Part shown: positions 8,956 to 19,392 of the stretch, piece after piece
Layout of the letters: every line of letters begins with the position of its first letter
Numbering within the stretch: the stretch's first letter is position 1
NCBI RefSeq assembly: GCF_008728195.1
Contig: NZ_CP031598.1
Span: 248,001 to 312,000, forward strand
DNA length: 64,000 nt
Direction of reading: 5' to 3'
Source of the DNA: Roseovarius indicus
GTDB lineage: Bacteria; Pseudomonadota; Alphaproteobacteria; Rhodobacterales; Rhodobacteraceae
Notes under the pieces: generated by a model
The model's input: only the letters and a program-made list of their open reading frames with translations
The model's database searches: none
Told to the model about the DNA's origin: nothing
Program-made: the position numbers and the translations under genes

Positions 8956-9426
8956 ATGGGCGCAGGTGTCGTTCAGAAAACCGGAGACCGCGGCCGCAGG
9001 CGGCGCGGGCGCGGGCGCTCGCGCCCGATGGCCGAGATCAACGTCACGCCCTTCGTCGATGTGATGCTGGTGCTGCTGATCATCTTCATGGTCGCGGCGC
9101 CGCTGATGACCGTCGGCGTGCCGGTGGAACTGCCCAAGACCGCCGCCAGCGCCCTGCCGACCGAGCAGGAAGAGCCGCTGACGGTGACGATCACGCCGGA
9201 AGGCACCGTGATGCTGCAAACCACCGAGATCGCCACCGAACAGCTTGTCACCCGCCTGCGGGCCGTGGCCGCCGAGCGCGAGAGCACGCGGATTTTCCTG
9301 CGTGCCGATGGCAACGTGCCCTATTCGATCGTGATGCAGGTGATGGGTGCGCTCAACCGCGGCGGATTCTCCAACATCGGCCTGGTCACCGACACCGGCG
9401 GGCCCACGCTCGACGAGGACGGCTGA
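8956..9426 (+). CDS. tolR: Tol-Pal system protein TolR
   Basis: 156-residue ExbD/TolR-family protein. A basic N-terminal stretch (RGRRRRGRGRSR, about residues 14-25) precedes AEINVTPFVDVMLVLLIIFM, the single TM helix with its essential Asp; the periplasmic domain follows. The arginine-rich leader is unusually dense. Three-base gap after tolQ and ten bases before tolA indicate one transcript. Confidence 0.95.
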   Translation: MGAGVVQKTGDRGRRRRGRGRSRPMAEINVTPFVDVMLVLLIIFMVAAPLMTVGVPVELPKTAASALPTEQEEPLTVTITPEGTVMLQTTEIATEQLVTRLRAVAAERESTRIFLRADGNVPYSIVMQVMGALNRGGFSNIGLVTDTGGPTLDEDG

Positions 9427-9436
9427 CGCGTGCGGC

Positions 9437-10585
9437 ATGAATACCGGTCAGATCATATCCGGGGCCGGACACGCTGGCCTGATCTTCTGGGCTCTGTTCG
9501 GAGGGGCGTTTCGTGACGTGCCGCCGCCCCATGAAGCGACCGAGGTGACCGCGATCTCGGCCGAGGATTACGCCGCGCTCATGGCGCCGGAGCAATCGCC
9601 CGAAGCGGTCGCCAATGTCGATACGCCCGAGCCGCCCGAAGCGGGCGAGGCGCCTGGAATGACCTCCGAGGCCGACGCCGTGCCCGAAACGGCACAGCCC
9701 GAAGTGGCGGAAACCTCCGAGCCCGACACGCCCCCCGAAGTGACGGAGCCCGACCCGCCCGCCCAGGCCGAGGTCAGCGACGAACCGCCCGTCATGCAGC
9801 CTCCGCAGGAAGATACCGCGGCGCTGGTGCCCGAGGTTTCCCCCGACAGTCAGCCGCGCGAGGCCCCGCGGGTGGCTCCCGAACCCGTCGCCCGCCCGGA
9901 GCCTGACGTGCAGATCGACGATGTCGATCAGCAGGAAACGGCCCCCGACGAAAGCGCCGAGCCGGTCGAGGAAGACCAGGAAGAAACCGCGCGCGAGGAG
10001 GCCACGACCGAAATCGTGACCGAGGCCGACGACCCCGCGGATGCCGCGCCGAGCCGGTCGCTGCGCCCCCGCACCCGGCCGACCCGGCAGGCGGAAGCCG
10101 AGACCGAGGCCGAGCCGGAAGCCGAACCGCAGCCCGAGCCGCAGGAACAGACCGAAACCGCCACACAGCAAAGCCCCGAGGTCGACGAGAACGCCGTGGA
10201 AAACGCTCTGGCCGAAGCGCTTGGCGGCGCCGAAACGCAGGCCGACAGCACGCCTTCCGGTCCGCCTCTGACCGCTGGCGAGAAGGAAGGGCTGCGCGTC
10301 GCCGTGCAACAATGCTGGAACGTCGGCAGCCTGTCTTCCGAGGCGCTCAACACCACGGTCGTCGTTTCGGTCTCGATGTCGGAAGACGGCCGGCCGATCA
10401 CCGCGTCGATCGAGATGCTCAGCGCCTCCGGCGGCAGCGACTCGGCCGCAAGACAGGCCTTCGAGGCGGCGCGCCGCGCGATCATCCGCTGCGGTGCGGA
10501 TGGATACAAATTGCCACCGGAGAAGTATGATCAGTGGCGCGACATTGAAATGACATTCAATCCGGAGAAAATGAGGATCAAATGA
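9437..10585 (+). CDS. tolA: TolA, Pro/Glu-rich variant
   Basis: 382-residue periplasm-spanning linker. The N-terminus carries one TM helix ([14 protein letters not shown]). Residues of about 40-290 are a strongly acidic Pro/Glu/Ala-rich linker (repeated PEP, EPD, TEAE type strings), unlike the Lys/Ala helical domain of E. coli TolA. The C-terminal ~95 residues ([29 protein letters not shown]) form the TolA/TonB C-terminal domain. Start set at ATG 9437, just after the tolR stop. The stop overlaps the tolB start. Confidence 0.92.
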   Translation: MNTGQIISGAGHAGLIFWALFGGAFRDVPPPHEATEVTAISAEDYAALMAPEQSPEAVANVDTPEPPEAGEAPGMTSEADAVPETAQPEVAETSEPDTPPEVTEPDPPAQAEVSDEPPVMQPPQEDTAALVPEVSPDSQPREAPRVAPEPVARPEPDVQIDDVDQQETAPDESAEPVEEDQEETAREEATTEIVTEADDPADAAPSRSLRPRTRPTRQAEAETEAEPEAEPQPEPQEQTETATQQSPEVDENAVENALAEALGGAETQADSTPSGPPLTAGEKEGLRVAVQQCWNVGSLSSEALNTTVVVSVSMSEDGRPITASIEMLSASGGSDSAARQAFEAARRAIIRCGADGYKLPPEKYDQWRDIEMTFNPEKMRIK

Positions 10586-11919
10586 TGCGATACATGCTCA
10601 GCCTCCTTGCGGCCGTTTTCATGCTGGCCGCGCCCGCCTTCGCCCAGGACCAGGACGGGGATGACGGGCCTCTCCGGATCGAGATCACCGAGGGTGTGAT
10701 CGAGCCCTTGCCCTATGCCGTGCCCAGTTTCGTCGCCGATACGGCGGCCGCGTCGGAATGGGCCGACAAGATTTCACGGGTGATCGCCTCCGACCTGAAC
10801 GGCACCGGCCTTTTCCGCGAAATCCCCGCAGAGGCGCATATCGCGCGGATCACCAGTTTCTCGAGCCCGGTGCAGTTTTCCGACTGGAAGGCGATCAACG
10901 CCCAGGCGCTGATCACCGGGTCAGTGAGAACCGAGGCGTCGGGCCGGATCGTGGTCAGCTTCCGTCTTTACGATGTCTTTGCCGGGCAGGAACTCGGCGA
11001 CGGTCTCCAGCTTGCCGGCACCGAACAGGGCTGGCGCCGCATCGCCCACAAGGTTGCCGACCAGGTCTATAGCCGCCTGACGGGCGAAGACCCGTATTTC
11101 GACAGCCGCGTCGTCTATGTCGCCGAAAGCGGCCCCAAGGACGCCCGGCAGAAGCGCCTGGCGATCATGGATTACGACGGCGCCAACGTCACCTACCTGA
11201 CCGATGACTCGTCCCTCGTTCTGGCCCCCCGCTTTTCCCCGCAGGGCGATCAGGTGCTCTACACGAGCTATGAAACCGGTTTCCCGCGTATCTACGTTCT
11301 GAATGTCGAAACGGTTGGCCGCCGCGTCCTGGAAAGCCAGGATGGCACGATGAGCTTCGCGCCCCGCTTTGCGCCTGACGGGCAGACCGTGGTCTACTCT
11401 CTCACGCGCGGCGGCAATACCGACCTTTACGCGATGCAGATCGGCTCGGGGCAGAGCACCCGGCTGACCAGCGCGCCGTCGATCGAAACCGCCCCCAGCT
11501 TCAGCCCGGACGGCAGCCAGATTGTTTTCGAAAGCGATCGGTCCGGCTCTCCGCAGCTCTACATCATGCCGTCCAACGGCGGCGAGGCGCAGCGGATCAG
11601 TTTCGGGCAGGGCCGGTACGGCACGCCGGTCTGGTCGCCGCGCGGCGACCTGATCGCGTTCACCAAGCAATCCAAGGGCCGCTTCCATATCGGCGTGATG
11701 CGCACCGACGGCAGCGAAGAGCGGCTACTGACGGCCTCCTTCCTCGACGAAGGCCCGACATGGTCGCCCAATGGCCGCGTCATCATGTTCACCCGGGAAA
11801 CCCAGGGCGCCCAGGGCAGTTCGAGCCTCTATTCGGTCGACATCACCGGCCGGAACCTCAAGCAGGTGGCCACGCCCACCGGCGCCTCCGACCCGGCATG
11901 GTCGCCATTGCAGAAATGA
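10582..11919 (+). CDS. tolB: Tol-Pal system beta-propeller protein TolB
   Basis: 445-residue periplasmic protein that binds Pal and TolA. Signal peptide [23 protein letters not shown]-terminal TolB_N domain (about 30-170), then WD40/PD40-type repeats with recurring motifs such as [47 protein letters not shown] and [10 protein letters not shown] forming the six-bladed propeller. ATGATG at the start overlaps the tolA stop; either ATG could be used. Confidence 0.96.
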   Translation: MMRYMLSLLAAVFMLAAPAFAQDQDGDDGPLRIEITEGVIEPLPYAVPSFVADTAAASEWADKISRVIASDLNGTGLFREIPAEAHIARITSFSSPVQFSDWKAINAQALITGSVRTEASGRIVVSFRLYDVFAGQELGDGLQLAGTEQGWRRIAHKVADQVYSRLTGEDPYFDSRVVYVAESGPKDARQKRLAIMDYDGANVTYLTDDSSLVLAPRFSPQGDQVLYTSYETGFPRIYVLNVETVGRRVLESQDGTMSFAPRFAPDGQTVVYSLTRGGNTDLYAMQIGSGQSTRLTSAPSIETAPSFSPDGSQIVFESDRSGSPQLYIMPSNGGEAQRISFGQGRYGTPVWSPRGDLIAFTKQSKGRFHIGVMRTDGSEERLLTASFLDEGPTWSPNGRVIMFTRETQGAQGSSSLYSVDITGRNLKQVATPTGASDPAWSPLQK

Positions 11920-12029
11920 CACCCCCGCAAAACCCCTGCGTTTCCAATACCGCGCCGCTGTGGTAGAAGGTTTAAGAGGACCAGGATGAAACATTGGCCC
12001 GATACAAAACTGATATGTGAGGCAACGAC

Positions 12030-12533
12030 ATGACTTATCTGAGCAAGGCAATCCTGGTGGTGGCGGGGCTGGCCCTGACTGCCTGCAGCAACGCCGACCG
12101 TTTCGGGGATTCCGCGTCCGCCAACGCCATGAACAGCAGCGTGGCCGGCACCGCGCAAGACCCCTCTTCGCCGCTCTATTTCCAGGAAGCCGTGGGCGAC
12201 CGGGTGCTGTTCGAGGTGGACCAGTCGAGCCTGACGCCGACCGCGACCGCAACGCTCGACGGGCAGGCCGATTGGCTGATGCGCAATTCCGACTACAACG
12301 CCGTGATCGAAGGCCATGCCGACGAACAGGGCACGCGGGAATACAACGTTGCCCTCGGTGCGCGCCGCGCCAACTCCGTCCAGGAATACCTGATCACAAA
12401 GGGCGTGGCCGCGAACCGGCTCAAGGTCGTGTCCTACGGCAAGGAACGCCCGATCGAGATCTGCAGCGAGGAAGCCTGCTATGCCAAGAACCGTCGCGCG
12501 GTGACCGTGATTTCGGCCGGTCCGACGAGCTAA
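12030..12533 (+). CDS. pal: Peptidoglycan-associated lipoprotein Pal
   Basis: 167-residue outer-membrane lipoprotein that ties the Tol system to peptidoglycan. Lipobox LTAC places the lipidated Cys near residue 19. The C-terminal OmpA-like domain contains VIEGHADEQGTREYNVALG and ARRANSVQEYL, the meso-DAP-binding segment. GTGAGG precedes the ATG. The 110-bp gap after tolB is the longest within this block, leaving room for a separate pal promoter. Confidence 0.96.
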   Translation: MTYLSKAILVVAGLALTACSNADRFGDSASANAMNSSVAGTAQDPSSPLYFQEAVGDRVLFEVDQSSLTPTATATLDGQADWLMRNSDYNAVIEGHADEQGTREYNVALGARRANSVQEYLITKGVAANRLKVVSYGKERPIEICSEEACYAKNRRAVTVISAGPTS

Positions 12534-12550
12534 GGTTCATCTGAGGGAGT

Positions 12551-13426
12551 ATGCCGACAATGCGCCGGGTGTGGATTGGAATCTTTGTTGCCGTTCTGGC
12601 CACGACCAGCGTGGGCCATGCGCAGAACCGGGATGAAACGCTGGCCGACATCCGTCAGGAAATGTCGGTGCTTTATGTCGAGTTGCAGAAACTCAAGCGC
12701 GAGCTCAGCACCACGGGCGGCGTCAGCGACACGCAGGTCGGCGGCTCTGTCATCGACCGGGTCGGTTCCATCGAAAGCGAGCTTCAGCGGCTGACGTCGA
12801 AGACGGAAGAGCTCGAGTTCCGCATCGACCGGGTGGTCGAAGACGGCACCAACCGCCTTGGCGACCTCGAGTTTCGCCTTTGCGAGCTCGAAACCGACTG
12901 CGATGTGTCGCAGTTGGGCCAGGGTAGCACCCTCGGTGGCACACAGCCTTCGACCGGAAGCAGCACCTCCATGACGCTTCCCTCGACCGACAATGGTACG
13001 AGCACCGACAGCGGGTCCAGCAACTCCAGCGGCGTGCAGATGGCTGTCGGCGAACAGGCCGATTTCGACGAGGCCAACAAGGCGCTCAACGACGGCGACT
13101 ATTCTGCCGCCGCCGACAAGTTCGCGCTGTTCATCCAGAATTACCCCGGCAGCCCGCTGGAAGCCGAAGCAGGGTTGAAACGGGGCGAGGCGCTAGAGCA
13201 GGACGGGCAGACGTCGAAGGCCGCCCGCGCCTATCTCGACACGTTCAGCGCCGCGCCCGAGGGGCCGAAGGCCGCCGACGCGCTCTTCCGCTTGGGTCGG
13301 GCGCTGGGTCGGTTGGGCCAGACCGAGGAAGCCTGCGTCACGCTGGCAGAAGTCGGCTTCCGCTTCCCCGACAGCCAGCCCGCGCAGGGCGCACAGGCCG
13401 AGATGCAGAGCCTGTCCTGCCAGTGA
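12551..13426 (+). CDS. cpoB: Cell division coordinator CpoB (YbgF)
   Basis: 291-residue periplasmic protein that links Tol-Pal energetics with septal peptidoglycan synthesis. Signal peptide to about residue 25 (ATTSVGHAQ), a coiled-coil trimerisation segment (DIRQEMSVLYVELQKLKREL), a Ser/Thr/Gly-rich linker (about 135-165) and a C-terminal TPR domain with repeats such as ALNDGDYSAAADKFALFIQN and ALFRLGRALGRLGQTEEAC. Start could be the ATG at 12551 or 12560. The stop overlaps the GTG start of tilS. Confidence 0.93.
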   Translation: MPTMRRVWIGIFVAVLATTSVGHAQNRDETLADIRQEMSVLYVELQKLKRELSTTGGVSDTQVGGSVIDRVGSIESELQRLTSKTEELEFRIDRVVEDGTNRLGDLEFRLCELETDCDVSQLGQGSTLGGTQPSTGSSTSMTLPSTDNGTSTDSGSSNSSGVQMAVGEQADFDEANKALNDGDYSAAADKFALFIQNYPGSPLEAEAGLKRGEALEQDGQTSKAARAYLDTFSAAPEGPKAADALFRLGRALGRLGQTEEACVTLAEVGFRFPDSQPAQGAQAEMQSLSCQ

Positions 13427-14676
13427 CCGACGATTTCGCGCGCCTGCGGCAGCAGGTCGCCGGCGCGCTCGGGTCCGATGTTGGTGAACCCCTTGGCGTT
13501 GCCGTCTCGGGCGGAAGCGATTCGGTGGGGCTTTTGACCCTTCTCAACGAATGGCGGCTGGACGGGGGCCCCGAACTGCGGGCGGTCACCGTCGATCACG
13601 GCCTGCGACCCGAGGCGGCGAAAGAGGCCCGCGCCGTTGCCCGGCTTTGCGACGGCTGGCACATCCCCCACACCACGCTGGAATGGCAGGGGTGGTCCGG
13701 CACGGGAAACCTGCCCGACGCCGCGCGCCGGGCGCGCTACGGCATGATGGCGGCCTGGGCGACAAAGGCCGGTGTGCCTTCGATCGCGGTGGCCCACACC
13801 GCCGACGATCAGGCGGAAACCTTCCTGATGCGGCTGGCGCGCTCGTCCGGGCTCGATGGGCTCTCGGCGATGGCGCCGCGCTGGCAGCAGGGCGGCGTCA
13901 CCTTCTTGCGGCCCGTCCTCGGGGTTACCCGGGACGAGTTGCGCAGCCTGCTCAGGGCACGGGGCGTTGGCTGGTTCGATGACCCGACAAATGCCGACCC
14001 AGCCTATGAACGGGTCCGCGCACGGCAGGTATTGCAAGCCCTCGCCCCGCTGGGAATCGAAGCCGAGACACTGGGCGACGTGGCGCGCAACCTTGCGGAC
14101 GCGCGCCGCTATATCGAGGCCCAGGTGGCCTTGGCGGCACAAGACGTGGCCCGGATCGAGGCGGGCGACGTTCTGATCGATCGCAGCAAGCTTTCAGAAC
14201 TCGACCCCGAAATCGCGCGGCGCCTTCTGCAACAGGCAATCCTGTGGATCAGCGGCGCCGAATACCCGCCGCGCGGGCCTGCCCTGAAACGTGTCATGCG
14301 CGGCATTGACGCAGGCGACAGCGCAACCCTGCACGGCTGTCGCTTCCTCATCCGGGCCGAGACGCTGCGGATCACCCGCGAGGCTCAGGCCGTCGCCGGC
14401 CTGACGGCCCGGCCCGGCGAGGTCTGGGATGGCCGCTGGCGCCTGTCCGGCCCTGCCATGGAAGGCGCAATCGTGGCCGCATTGGGCGAAAACGGGCTGA
14501 AACACTGTCCCGACCGGCAAAATTCCGCATTGCCGGCCGCATCTCTGCGCGCGTCTCCGGCGGTCTGGCAGGGGCAGACCTTGGTCTCTGCGCCGCTGGC
14601 GGAGCTTGAAAATGGCTGGTCGGTCGAGCTCGTGCGCCGTGAAAACCACGACTTCGCCGCACTAATATCGCATTGA
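13423..14676 (+). CDS. tilS: tRNA(Ile)-lysidine synthase TilS
   Basis: PP-loop ATPase that converts C34 of the CAU-anticodon tRNA(Ile) to lysidine; 417 residues. N-terminal PP-loop VAVSGGSDSVGLL at about residues 26-38, followed by VDHGLRPEA and the AHTADDQAETFLMRL motif typical of TilS. The C-terminal part is less conserved. Start is GTG, overlapping the cpoB stop as GTGA. Order pal-cpoB-tilS-ftsH is common in alphaproteobacteria. Confidence 0.95.
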   Translation: MTDDFARLRQQVAGALGSDVGEPLGVAVSGGSDSVGLLTLLNEWRLDGGPELRAVTVDHGLRPEAAKEARAVARLCDGWHIPHTTLEWQGWSGTGNLPDAARRARYGMMAAWATKAGVPSIAVAHTADDQAETFLMRLARSSGLDGLSAMAPRWQQGGVTFLRPVLGVTRDELRSLLRARGVGWFDDPTNADPAYERVRARQVLQALAPLGIEAETLGDVARNLADARRYIEAQVALAAQDVARIEAGDVLIDRSKLSELDPEIARRLLQQAILWISGAEYPPRGPALKRVMRGIDAGDSATLHGCRFLIRAETLRITREAQAVAGLTARPGEVWDGRWRLSGPAMEGAIVAALGENGLKHCPDRQNSALPAASLRASPAVWQGQTLVSAPLAELENGWSVELVRRENHDFAALISH

Positions 14677-14756
14677 ACCGCCAGAGATGATGGCTATTTT
14701 AGACGGGTACCGCTTGTGATAGAGCAAGCCGACCCCCTCTTGTAAGGAGAACGTCC

Positions 14757-16679
14757 TTGGGTAACGCGAGAAACATAGCCTTCTGGCTGGTGCTCTTTCT
14801 GCTGATACTGGCGCTGTTCAATCTGTTCAGCGGCTCCGGCAATACCCTGCAGAGCAAGCAGATCCGCTATTCCGAATTCGTCGCGGCAGTCGAGGACGGC
14901 ACGGTCAGCCAGGTTACCCTGGACGGCGAGAACGTGCGTTTCCGTGGCACCGATGGTCAGGATTACGTGACCATCAAGCCGGAAGACGCCGAATTGACCC
15001 CGATGCTGATCGAGCAGGATATCCCGATCACCGCCGAACCGCAGGAGCAATCGGGCTTCCAGACCTTCCTGATCTCGCTTCTGCCCTTCGCGCTGCTCAT
15101 CGGTGTGTGGATTTACTTCATGAATCGCATGCAGGGCGGCCGCGGCGGCGGGGCCATGGGCTTCGGCAAGTCCAAGGCCAAGATGCTGACCGAGAAGCAT
15201 GGTAGAGTCACGTTCGACGACGTGGCTGGCATCGACGAGGCCAAGGAAGAACTGGAAGAGATCGTCGAATTCCTCCGCAACCCGCAGAAATTCTCGCGCC
15301 TCGGCGGCAAGATCCCGAAAGGCGCACTGCTGGTCGGCCCTCCGGGCACCGGTAAGACGCTTCTGGCCCGCGCCATTGCGGGCGAGGCGGGCGTGCCCTT
15401 CTTCACCATCTCGGGCTCGGATTTCGTCGAGATGTTCGTGGGTGTCGGTGCATCCCGCGTGCGCGACATGTTCGAACAGGCCAAGAAGAACGCCCCCTGC
15501 ATCGTGTTCATCGACGAGATCGACGCCGTCGGCCGCCACCGCGGCGCCGGCTATGGCGGCGGCAATGACGAGCGCGAACAGACCCTCAACCAGCTTCTGG
15601 TCGAAATGGACGGGTTCGAGGCCAATGAAGGCGTGATCATCATCGCGGCCACCAACCGGAAAGACGTGCTCGACCCCGCGCTGCTGCGCCCGGGCCGGTT
15701 CGACCGCCAGATCACCGTGCCGAACCCTGATATCAAGGGTCGCGAGAAAATCCTCGCCGTGCATGCCCGCAAGACTCCGCTGGGCCCCGATGTGGACCTT
15801 CGGATCATCGCCCGCGGTACGCCCGGTTTCTCCGGCGCCGACCTTGCCAACCTCGTGAACGAGGCGGCGCTGATGGCCGCCCGCGTGGGCCGGCGGTTCG
15901 TCACCATGGACGATTTCGAGAACGCTAAGGACAAGGTGATGATGGGCGCCGAGCGCCGGTCGATGGTGTTGACCGACGACCAGAAGGAAAAGACCGCCTA
16001 TCACGAGGCAGGCCATGCCATCGTCGGCCTTGCCCTGCCGAAATGCGACCCGGTCTACAAGGCCACGATCATCCCGCGCGGCGGCGCGCTGGGCATGGTG
16101 GTTAGCCTGCCCGAAATCGACCGCCTGAACTGGCACAAGTCGGAATGCGAGCAGAAGCTGGCGATGACCATGGCCGGCAAGGCCGCCGAGATCATCAAGT
16201 ACGGCCCCGACAACGTGTCGAACGGCCCGGCCGGCGACATTCAGCAGGCCAGCGGTCTCGCCCGCGCGATGGTTCTGCGGTGGGGCATGTCCGACAAGGT
16301 CGGCAACGTCGACTACGAACAGGCCCACGAAGGCTACATGGGCAACGCCGCCGGCGGCTTCTCGATCTCGGCTCACACGAAAGAGCTGATCGAGGAAGAG
16401 GTGAAGCGCCTGATCGACGAGGCCTACGAACATGCCCACGCGATCCTCACCGAAAAGAACGAAGAGTGGGAGCGTCTGGCCCAGGGTCTTCTGGAGTACG
16501 AAACCCTCACCGGCGAAGAGATCGAACGCGTGATCCGTGGCGAGCCGCCCGAGTCGGATGACGACGGCAGCGCGCCCGAGAAGGACGACAAGCCATCGGT
16601 CACGGCCATTCCCAAGACCAAGCCCAAATCATCGCCGGGGTCCGGCGATGGCGGAATGGAGCCCGAACCCTCCACGTGA
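14757..16679 (+). CDS. ftsH: ATP-dependent zinc metalloprotease FtsH
   Basis: 640-residue membrane-anchored AAA+ protease. TM1 at about 7-24, a periplasmic domain, TM2 near residue 110 ([14 protein letters not shown]), Walker A GPPGTGKT, Walker [12 protein letters not shown], second region of homology [19 protein letters not shown] and the zinc motif HEAGH. C-terminus is acidic. The start codon is TTG at 14757; AAGGAGA sits six bases upstream and the next in-frame residues ([10 protein letters not shown]) match the family N-terminus. The stop overlaps the next gene. Confidence 0.96.
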   Translation: MGNARNIAFWLVLFLLILALFNLFSGSGNTLQSKQIRYSEFVAAVEDGTVSQVTLDGENVRFRGTDGQDYVTIKPEDAELTPMLIEQDIPITAEPQEQSGFQTFLISLLPFALLIGVWIYFMNRMQGGRGGGAMGFGKSKAKMLTEKHGRVTFDDVAGIDEAKEELEEIVEFLRNPQKFSRLGGKIPKGALLVGPPGTGKTLLARAIAGEAGVPFFTISGSDFVEMFVGVGASRVRDMFEQAKKNAPCIVFIDEIDAVGRHRGAGYGGGNDEREQTLNQLLVEMDGFEANEGVIIIAATNRKDVLDPALLRPGRFDRQITVPNPDIKGREKILAVHARKTPLGPDVDLRIIARGTPGFSGADLANLVNEAALMAARVGRRFVTMDDFENAKDKVMMGAERRSMVLTDDQKEKTAYHEAGHAIVGLALPKCDPVYKATIIPRGGALGMVVSLPEIDRLNWHKSECEQKLAMTMAGKAAEIIKYGPDNVSNGPAGDIQQASGLARAMVLRWGMSDKVGNVDYEQAHEGYMGNAAGGFSISAHTKELIEEEVKRLIDEAYEHAHAILTEKNEEWERLAQGLLEYETLTGEEIERVIRGEPPESDDDGSAPEKDDKPSVTAIPKTKPKSSPGSGDGGMEPEPST

Positions 16680-17461
16680 CGACGAAGACACGAAGCTCTG
16701 ACTGGAATCCGGGCGCCTATGCCCGGTTCCACGATTTGCGCCTGCGCCCTGGGCTCGACCTGTTGAACGCGGTCAGCCGGATGGGCGCTGGCGATATCGT
16801 CGATCTTGGCTGCGGCAACGGGGCCATGGGCGAGGCGCTCAAGGCTCGCGCCGGCGGGCGCGACGTCATCGGCGTCGATGCCTCGCCCGCCATGCTGGAA
16901 AAGGCGCGCGCCTTGCAGGCTTATTCCAAGCTTCAACAAGCCGATATCCGCGACTGGCACCCGACGCGCCCGCCCGGGCTGATCCTGTCCAACGCCGCGT
17001 TGCACTGGGTGGGCGGGCACGAAAAGCTCATGCCGCGGCTCGTCTCGATGTTGGGCAAGGGCGGCACTCTGGCCGTTCAGATGCCGCATCAGAACAAGGC
17101 GCCCTCGCACCGTGTCTGGCTGAGCCTTGTCGAGGAAATGTTCCCCGGCCGGGTCGAGAAGATGGGCACGCCGGGCGTGATGGCCCCGGTGAAATACGAG
17201 GAGCTGCTTTCGTCGAAGGGTCAGTTCCGCATGTGGGAAACCGAGTACTACCAGCGACTGATGGCCGAGGGCGGCAGCCACCCGGTGCGCCGCTTCACCG
17301 AAAGCACTTATGCCCGCCCCGTGTTGCAGGCGCTCGAGGAAGACGAAAAGGCCGAGCTGATCCGCCGCTACGAGGAAGTCATGCACGCCGCCTACCCGGT
17401 GCGACGCGACGGCTCCGTGTTGTTCCCGTTCCGCCGGCTGTTCTTCACGCTTACTGTCTAG
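16676..17461 (+). CDS. tam: Trans-aconitate 2-methyltransferase-like enzyme
   Basis: Class I SAM methyltransferase of 261 residues resembling Tam, which methyl-esterifies trans-aconitate. N-terminus [20 protein letters not shown] is the Tam signature, followed by the SAM loop [15 protein letters not shown], a second Asp ([11 protein letters not shown]) and [14 protein letters not shown] start overlapping the ftsH stop (GTGA), so probably a read-through partner of ftsH; the functional link is not obvious. Substrate is inferred by family only. Confidence 0.85.
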   Translation: MTTKTRSSDWNPGAYARFHDLRLRPGLDLLNAVSRMGAGDIVDLGCGNGAMGEALKARAGGRDVIGVDASPAMLEKARALQAYSKLQQADIRDWHPTRPPGLILSNAALHWVGGHEKLMPRLVSMLGKGGTLAVQMPHQNKAPSHRVWLSLVEEMFPGRVEKMGTPGVMAPVKYEELLSSKGQFRMWETEYYQRLMAEGGSHPVRRFTESTYARPVLQALEEDEKAELIRRYEEVMHAAYPVRRDGSVLFPFRRLFFTLTV

Positions 17462-17566
17462 GCCGCCGTCGCCGGGCGCGATTGTTCCCGTCACAAGTTA
17501 CGGATTGACCCCCGGTGCCGCTTTGCCGAAGCTGCGCGCGATAAGCCGCTTCGAAAAGGACACCCC

Positions 17567-18166
17567 ATGCCCGCCCTCATACCAACCGATTTCAAAGGCA
17601 CGGTCACCTGGCTCGGCCTCGTGGGGGAAGAGCGCGAGGGCGTCCGCTCCGCGGCAAAGCCGGAGATGTTCGCAAGCTTCGCCGGGGCGGAAGGCGAGAT
17701 CCACTCCGGCCTCACCCGGCCCTCCTGCGTGCGGGTCACGACCCAGTACCCCGAGGGCACCGAGATTGCCAATGTCCGGCAGTTCACCATCGTCTCGGCC
17801 GAGGAACTGGCCGCTATTGCCGAAAAGATGGAGATCGACGAAGTGAAGCCGGAATGGCTGGGAGCCTCGATCGTGATCGAGGGAATCCCCGACTTCACCC
17901 ATGTCCCGCCCTCGGCCCGGCTGCAGAACGAGGCAGGCACCTGCCTTGTCATCGACATGCACAACCGGCCCTGCATCTTCCCCGCCAAGGAGATCGAGAA
18001 GGATCACCCGGGCTTCGGCAAGCGGTTCAAGCCAGCCGCGGAGGGCCGGCGCGGCGTCACCGCCTGGGTCGAGCGGGAGGGGCCGCTTGCCGTGGGCGAC
18101 GTGATGCGCCTGCACGTGCCCGACCAGCGCACGTGGTCGCTACTGGACGAAGCGCGGCAAGGCTGA
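17567..18166 (+). CDS. MOSC-domain protein
   Basis: 199-residue single-domain protein of the MOSC (molybdenum-cofactor sulfurase C-terminal) superfamily. Support comes from the HSGLTRPSCVRVTTQYPEG segment, the core ARLQNEAGTCLVIDMHNRPC with the conserved Cys near the middle, and the following FPAKEIEKDHPGF. MOSC proteins carry sulfur or bind Moco ligands; the substrate here is unknown. It is followed ten bases later by the BenE transporter gene. Confidence 0.82.
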   Translation: MPALIPTDFKGTVTWLGLVGEEREGVRSAAKPEMFASFAGAEGEIHSGLTRPSCVRVTTQYPEGTEIANVRQFTIVSAEELAAIAEKMEIDEVKPEWLGASIVIEGIPDFTHVPPSARLQNEAGTCLVIDMHNRPCIFPAKEIEKDHPGFGKRFKPAAEGRRGVTAWVEREGPLAVGDVMRLHVPDQRTWSLLDEARQG

Positions 18167-18176
18167 GACCGGCGAC

Positions 18177-19349
18177 ATGACCAGGGATTTGCCGCCTTTC
18201 CAGACGGTCTCGACCGGCTTGGTCGTGGCTATGGTCGGGTTCTTCAGCTCCTTCCCGATCCTGTTGCAGGGGATGCACGGCGTCGGTGCCGACACGTCAC
18301 AGGCGGCGTCCGGCCTGATGGCGGCGGCCATCTCGATGGGGCTGGCGGGCATTGTGCTCAGTCTGTGGACAAAGACGCCCGCCTCCGTCGCGTGGTCCAC
18401 CCCCGGCGCGGCCCTGCTGGCGGTCACGGCCCCGGTCGAGGCCGGGTTCGCCGGCGCCATCGCCGGCTTTCTGACTGCCGGCGCGCTGACCGTACTGGCA
18501 GGGCTCTGGAAACCACTCGGGCGGCTGGCGGCCGCGATACCGACCTCGCTGGCCCAGGCAATGCTCGCGGGCGTCCTGCTGCCGATCTGTCTTGCGCCCG
18601 TCACCGCCGTGGCCGAAACACCGAAGATCATTGCGCCCACCCTTCTGGCCTGGTTCCTGCTGGGCCGCATCAGCCGATTGCTGGCAGTGCCCGGCGCGGT
18701 CGTGGTGGCCGCCGTGACCATCGCCCTCACCGCCGATCTGTCGGCATGGGCGCCCGGGGCCCTGTTGCGGTCGCCGGAATTCATCATGCCAGAGTTTTCG
18801 CTGGCCGCCGTGATCGGCATCGGCCTGCCGCTCTTCATTGTCACCATGGCCACCCAGAACATTCCCGGCATCGCCGTGATGCGCAGTTTCGGCTTCGCGC
18901 CCCCGCCCGGGCCGCTTTTCGCCTCTGTTGGCGGGTTCTCCATCCTGTCGGCCCCCTTCGGCGCGCCGGCGACCTGCCTCGCCGCGATCACCGCCGCCAT
19001 GTGCTCGAACGAGGACTCGCACCCCGACCCCGACAAGCGCTACTGGTCGGCGGTGTTCGCTGGCGGGTTCTACTGCGTGCTTGGCCTGTTTGCCGGTGTG
19101 ATCACCAGCTTCGCCAGCCTTGCACCGCCGATGTTGATGGCCGCCGTCGCGGGGGTTGCCCTGTTGAGCGTCTTCGCAAGCTCCGCCGCCGCCGCGCTGG
19201 AGCCGGTGCGCACCCGGGAAGCGGCCGCGCTCACCTTTGTCGTCACGGCTTCCGGTGTCACCGTCTTCGGCCTCGGCGGCGCGGTCTGGGGGCTGTTGGC
19301 CGGTGGCATCGTGCAGATCCTGCGCGAGGCAGGTTGGGGCAGGGGATGA
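18177..19349 (+). CDS. benE: BenE-family benzoate/H+ symporter
   Basis: 390-residue polytopic inner-membrane protein. N-terminus FQTVSTGLVVAMVGFFSSFPILL and the motif SAPFGAPATCLAAITAAMCS are characteristic of BenE, with about 11-12 hydrophobic segments. BenE imports benzoate with protons; no benzoate-degradation gene lies nearby, so a different aromatic or purine-like substrate is possible. Probably co-transcribed with the MOSC gene (10-bp gap) and perhaps with the YkuD-fold gene downstream. Confidence 0.85.
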   Translation: MTRDLPPFQTVSTGLVVAMVGFFSSFPILLQGMHGVGADTSQAASGLMAAAISMGLAGIVLSLWTKTPASVAWSTPGAALLAVTAPVEAGFAGAIAGFLTAGALTVLAGLWKPLGRLAAAIPTSLAQAMLAGVLLPICLAPVTAVAETPKIIAPTLLAWFLLGRISRLLAVPGAVVVAAVTIALTADLSAWAPGALLRSPEFIMPEFSLAAVIGIGLPLFIVTMATQNIPGIAVMRSFGFAPPPGPLFASVGGFSILSAPFGAPATCLAAITAAMCSNEDSHPDPDKRYWSAVFAGGFYCVLGLFAGVITSFASLAPPMLMAAVAGVALLSVFASSAAAALEPVRTREAAALTFVVTASGVTVFGLGGAVWGLLAGGIVQILREAGWGRG

Positions 19350-19392
19350 GCCGGGGCTTTTCCAGAGGCTGCTCTTGCGGCATCAAGGGCAC

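Noticed and set aside
14694..16439. 581-codon open frame on the minus strand opposite ftsH
   Set aside because: Antisense shadow of FtsH without ribosome site or family resemblance.
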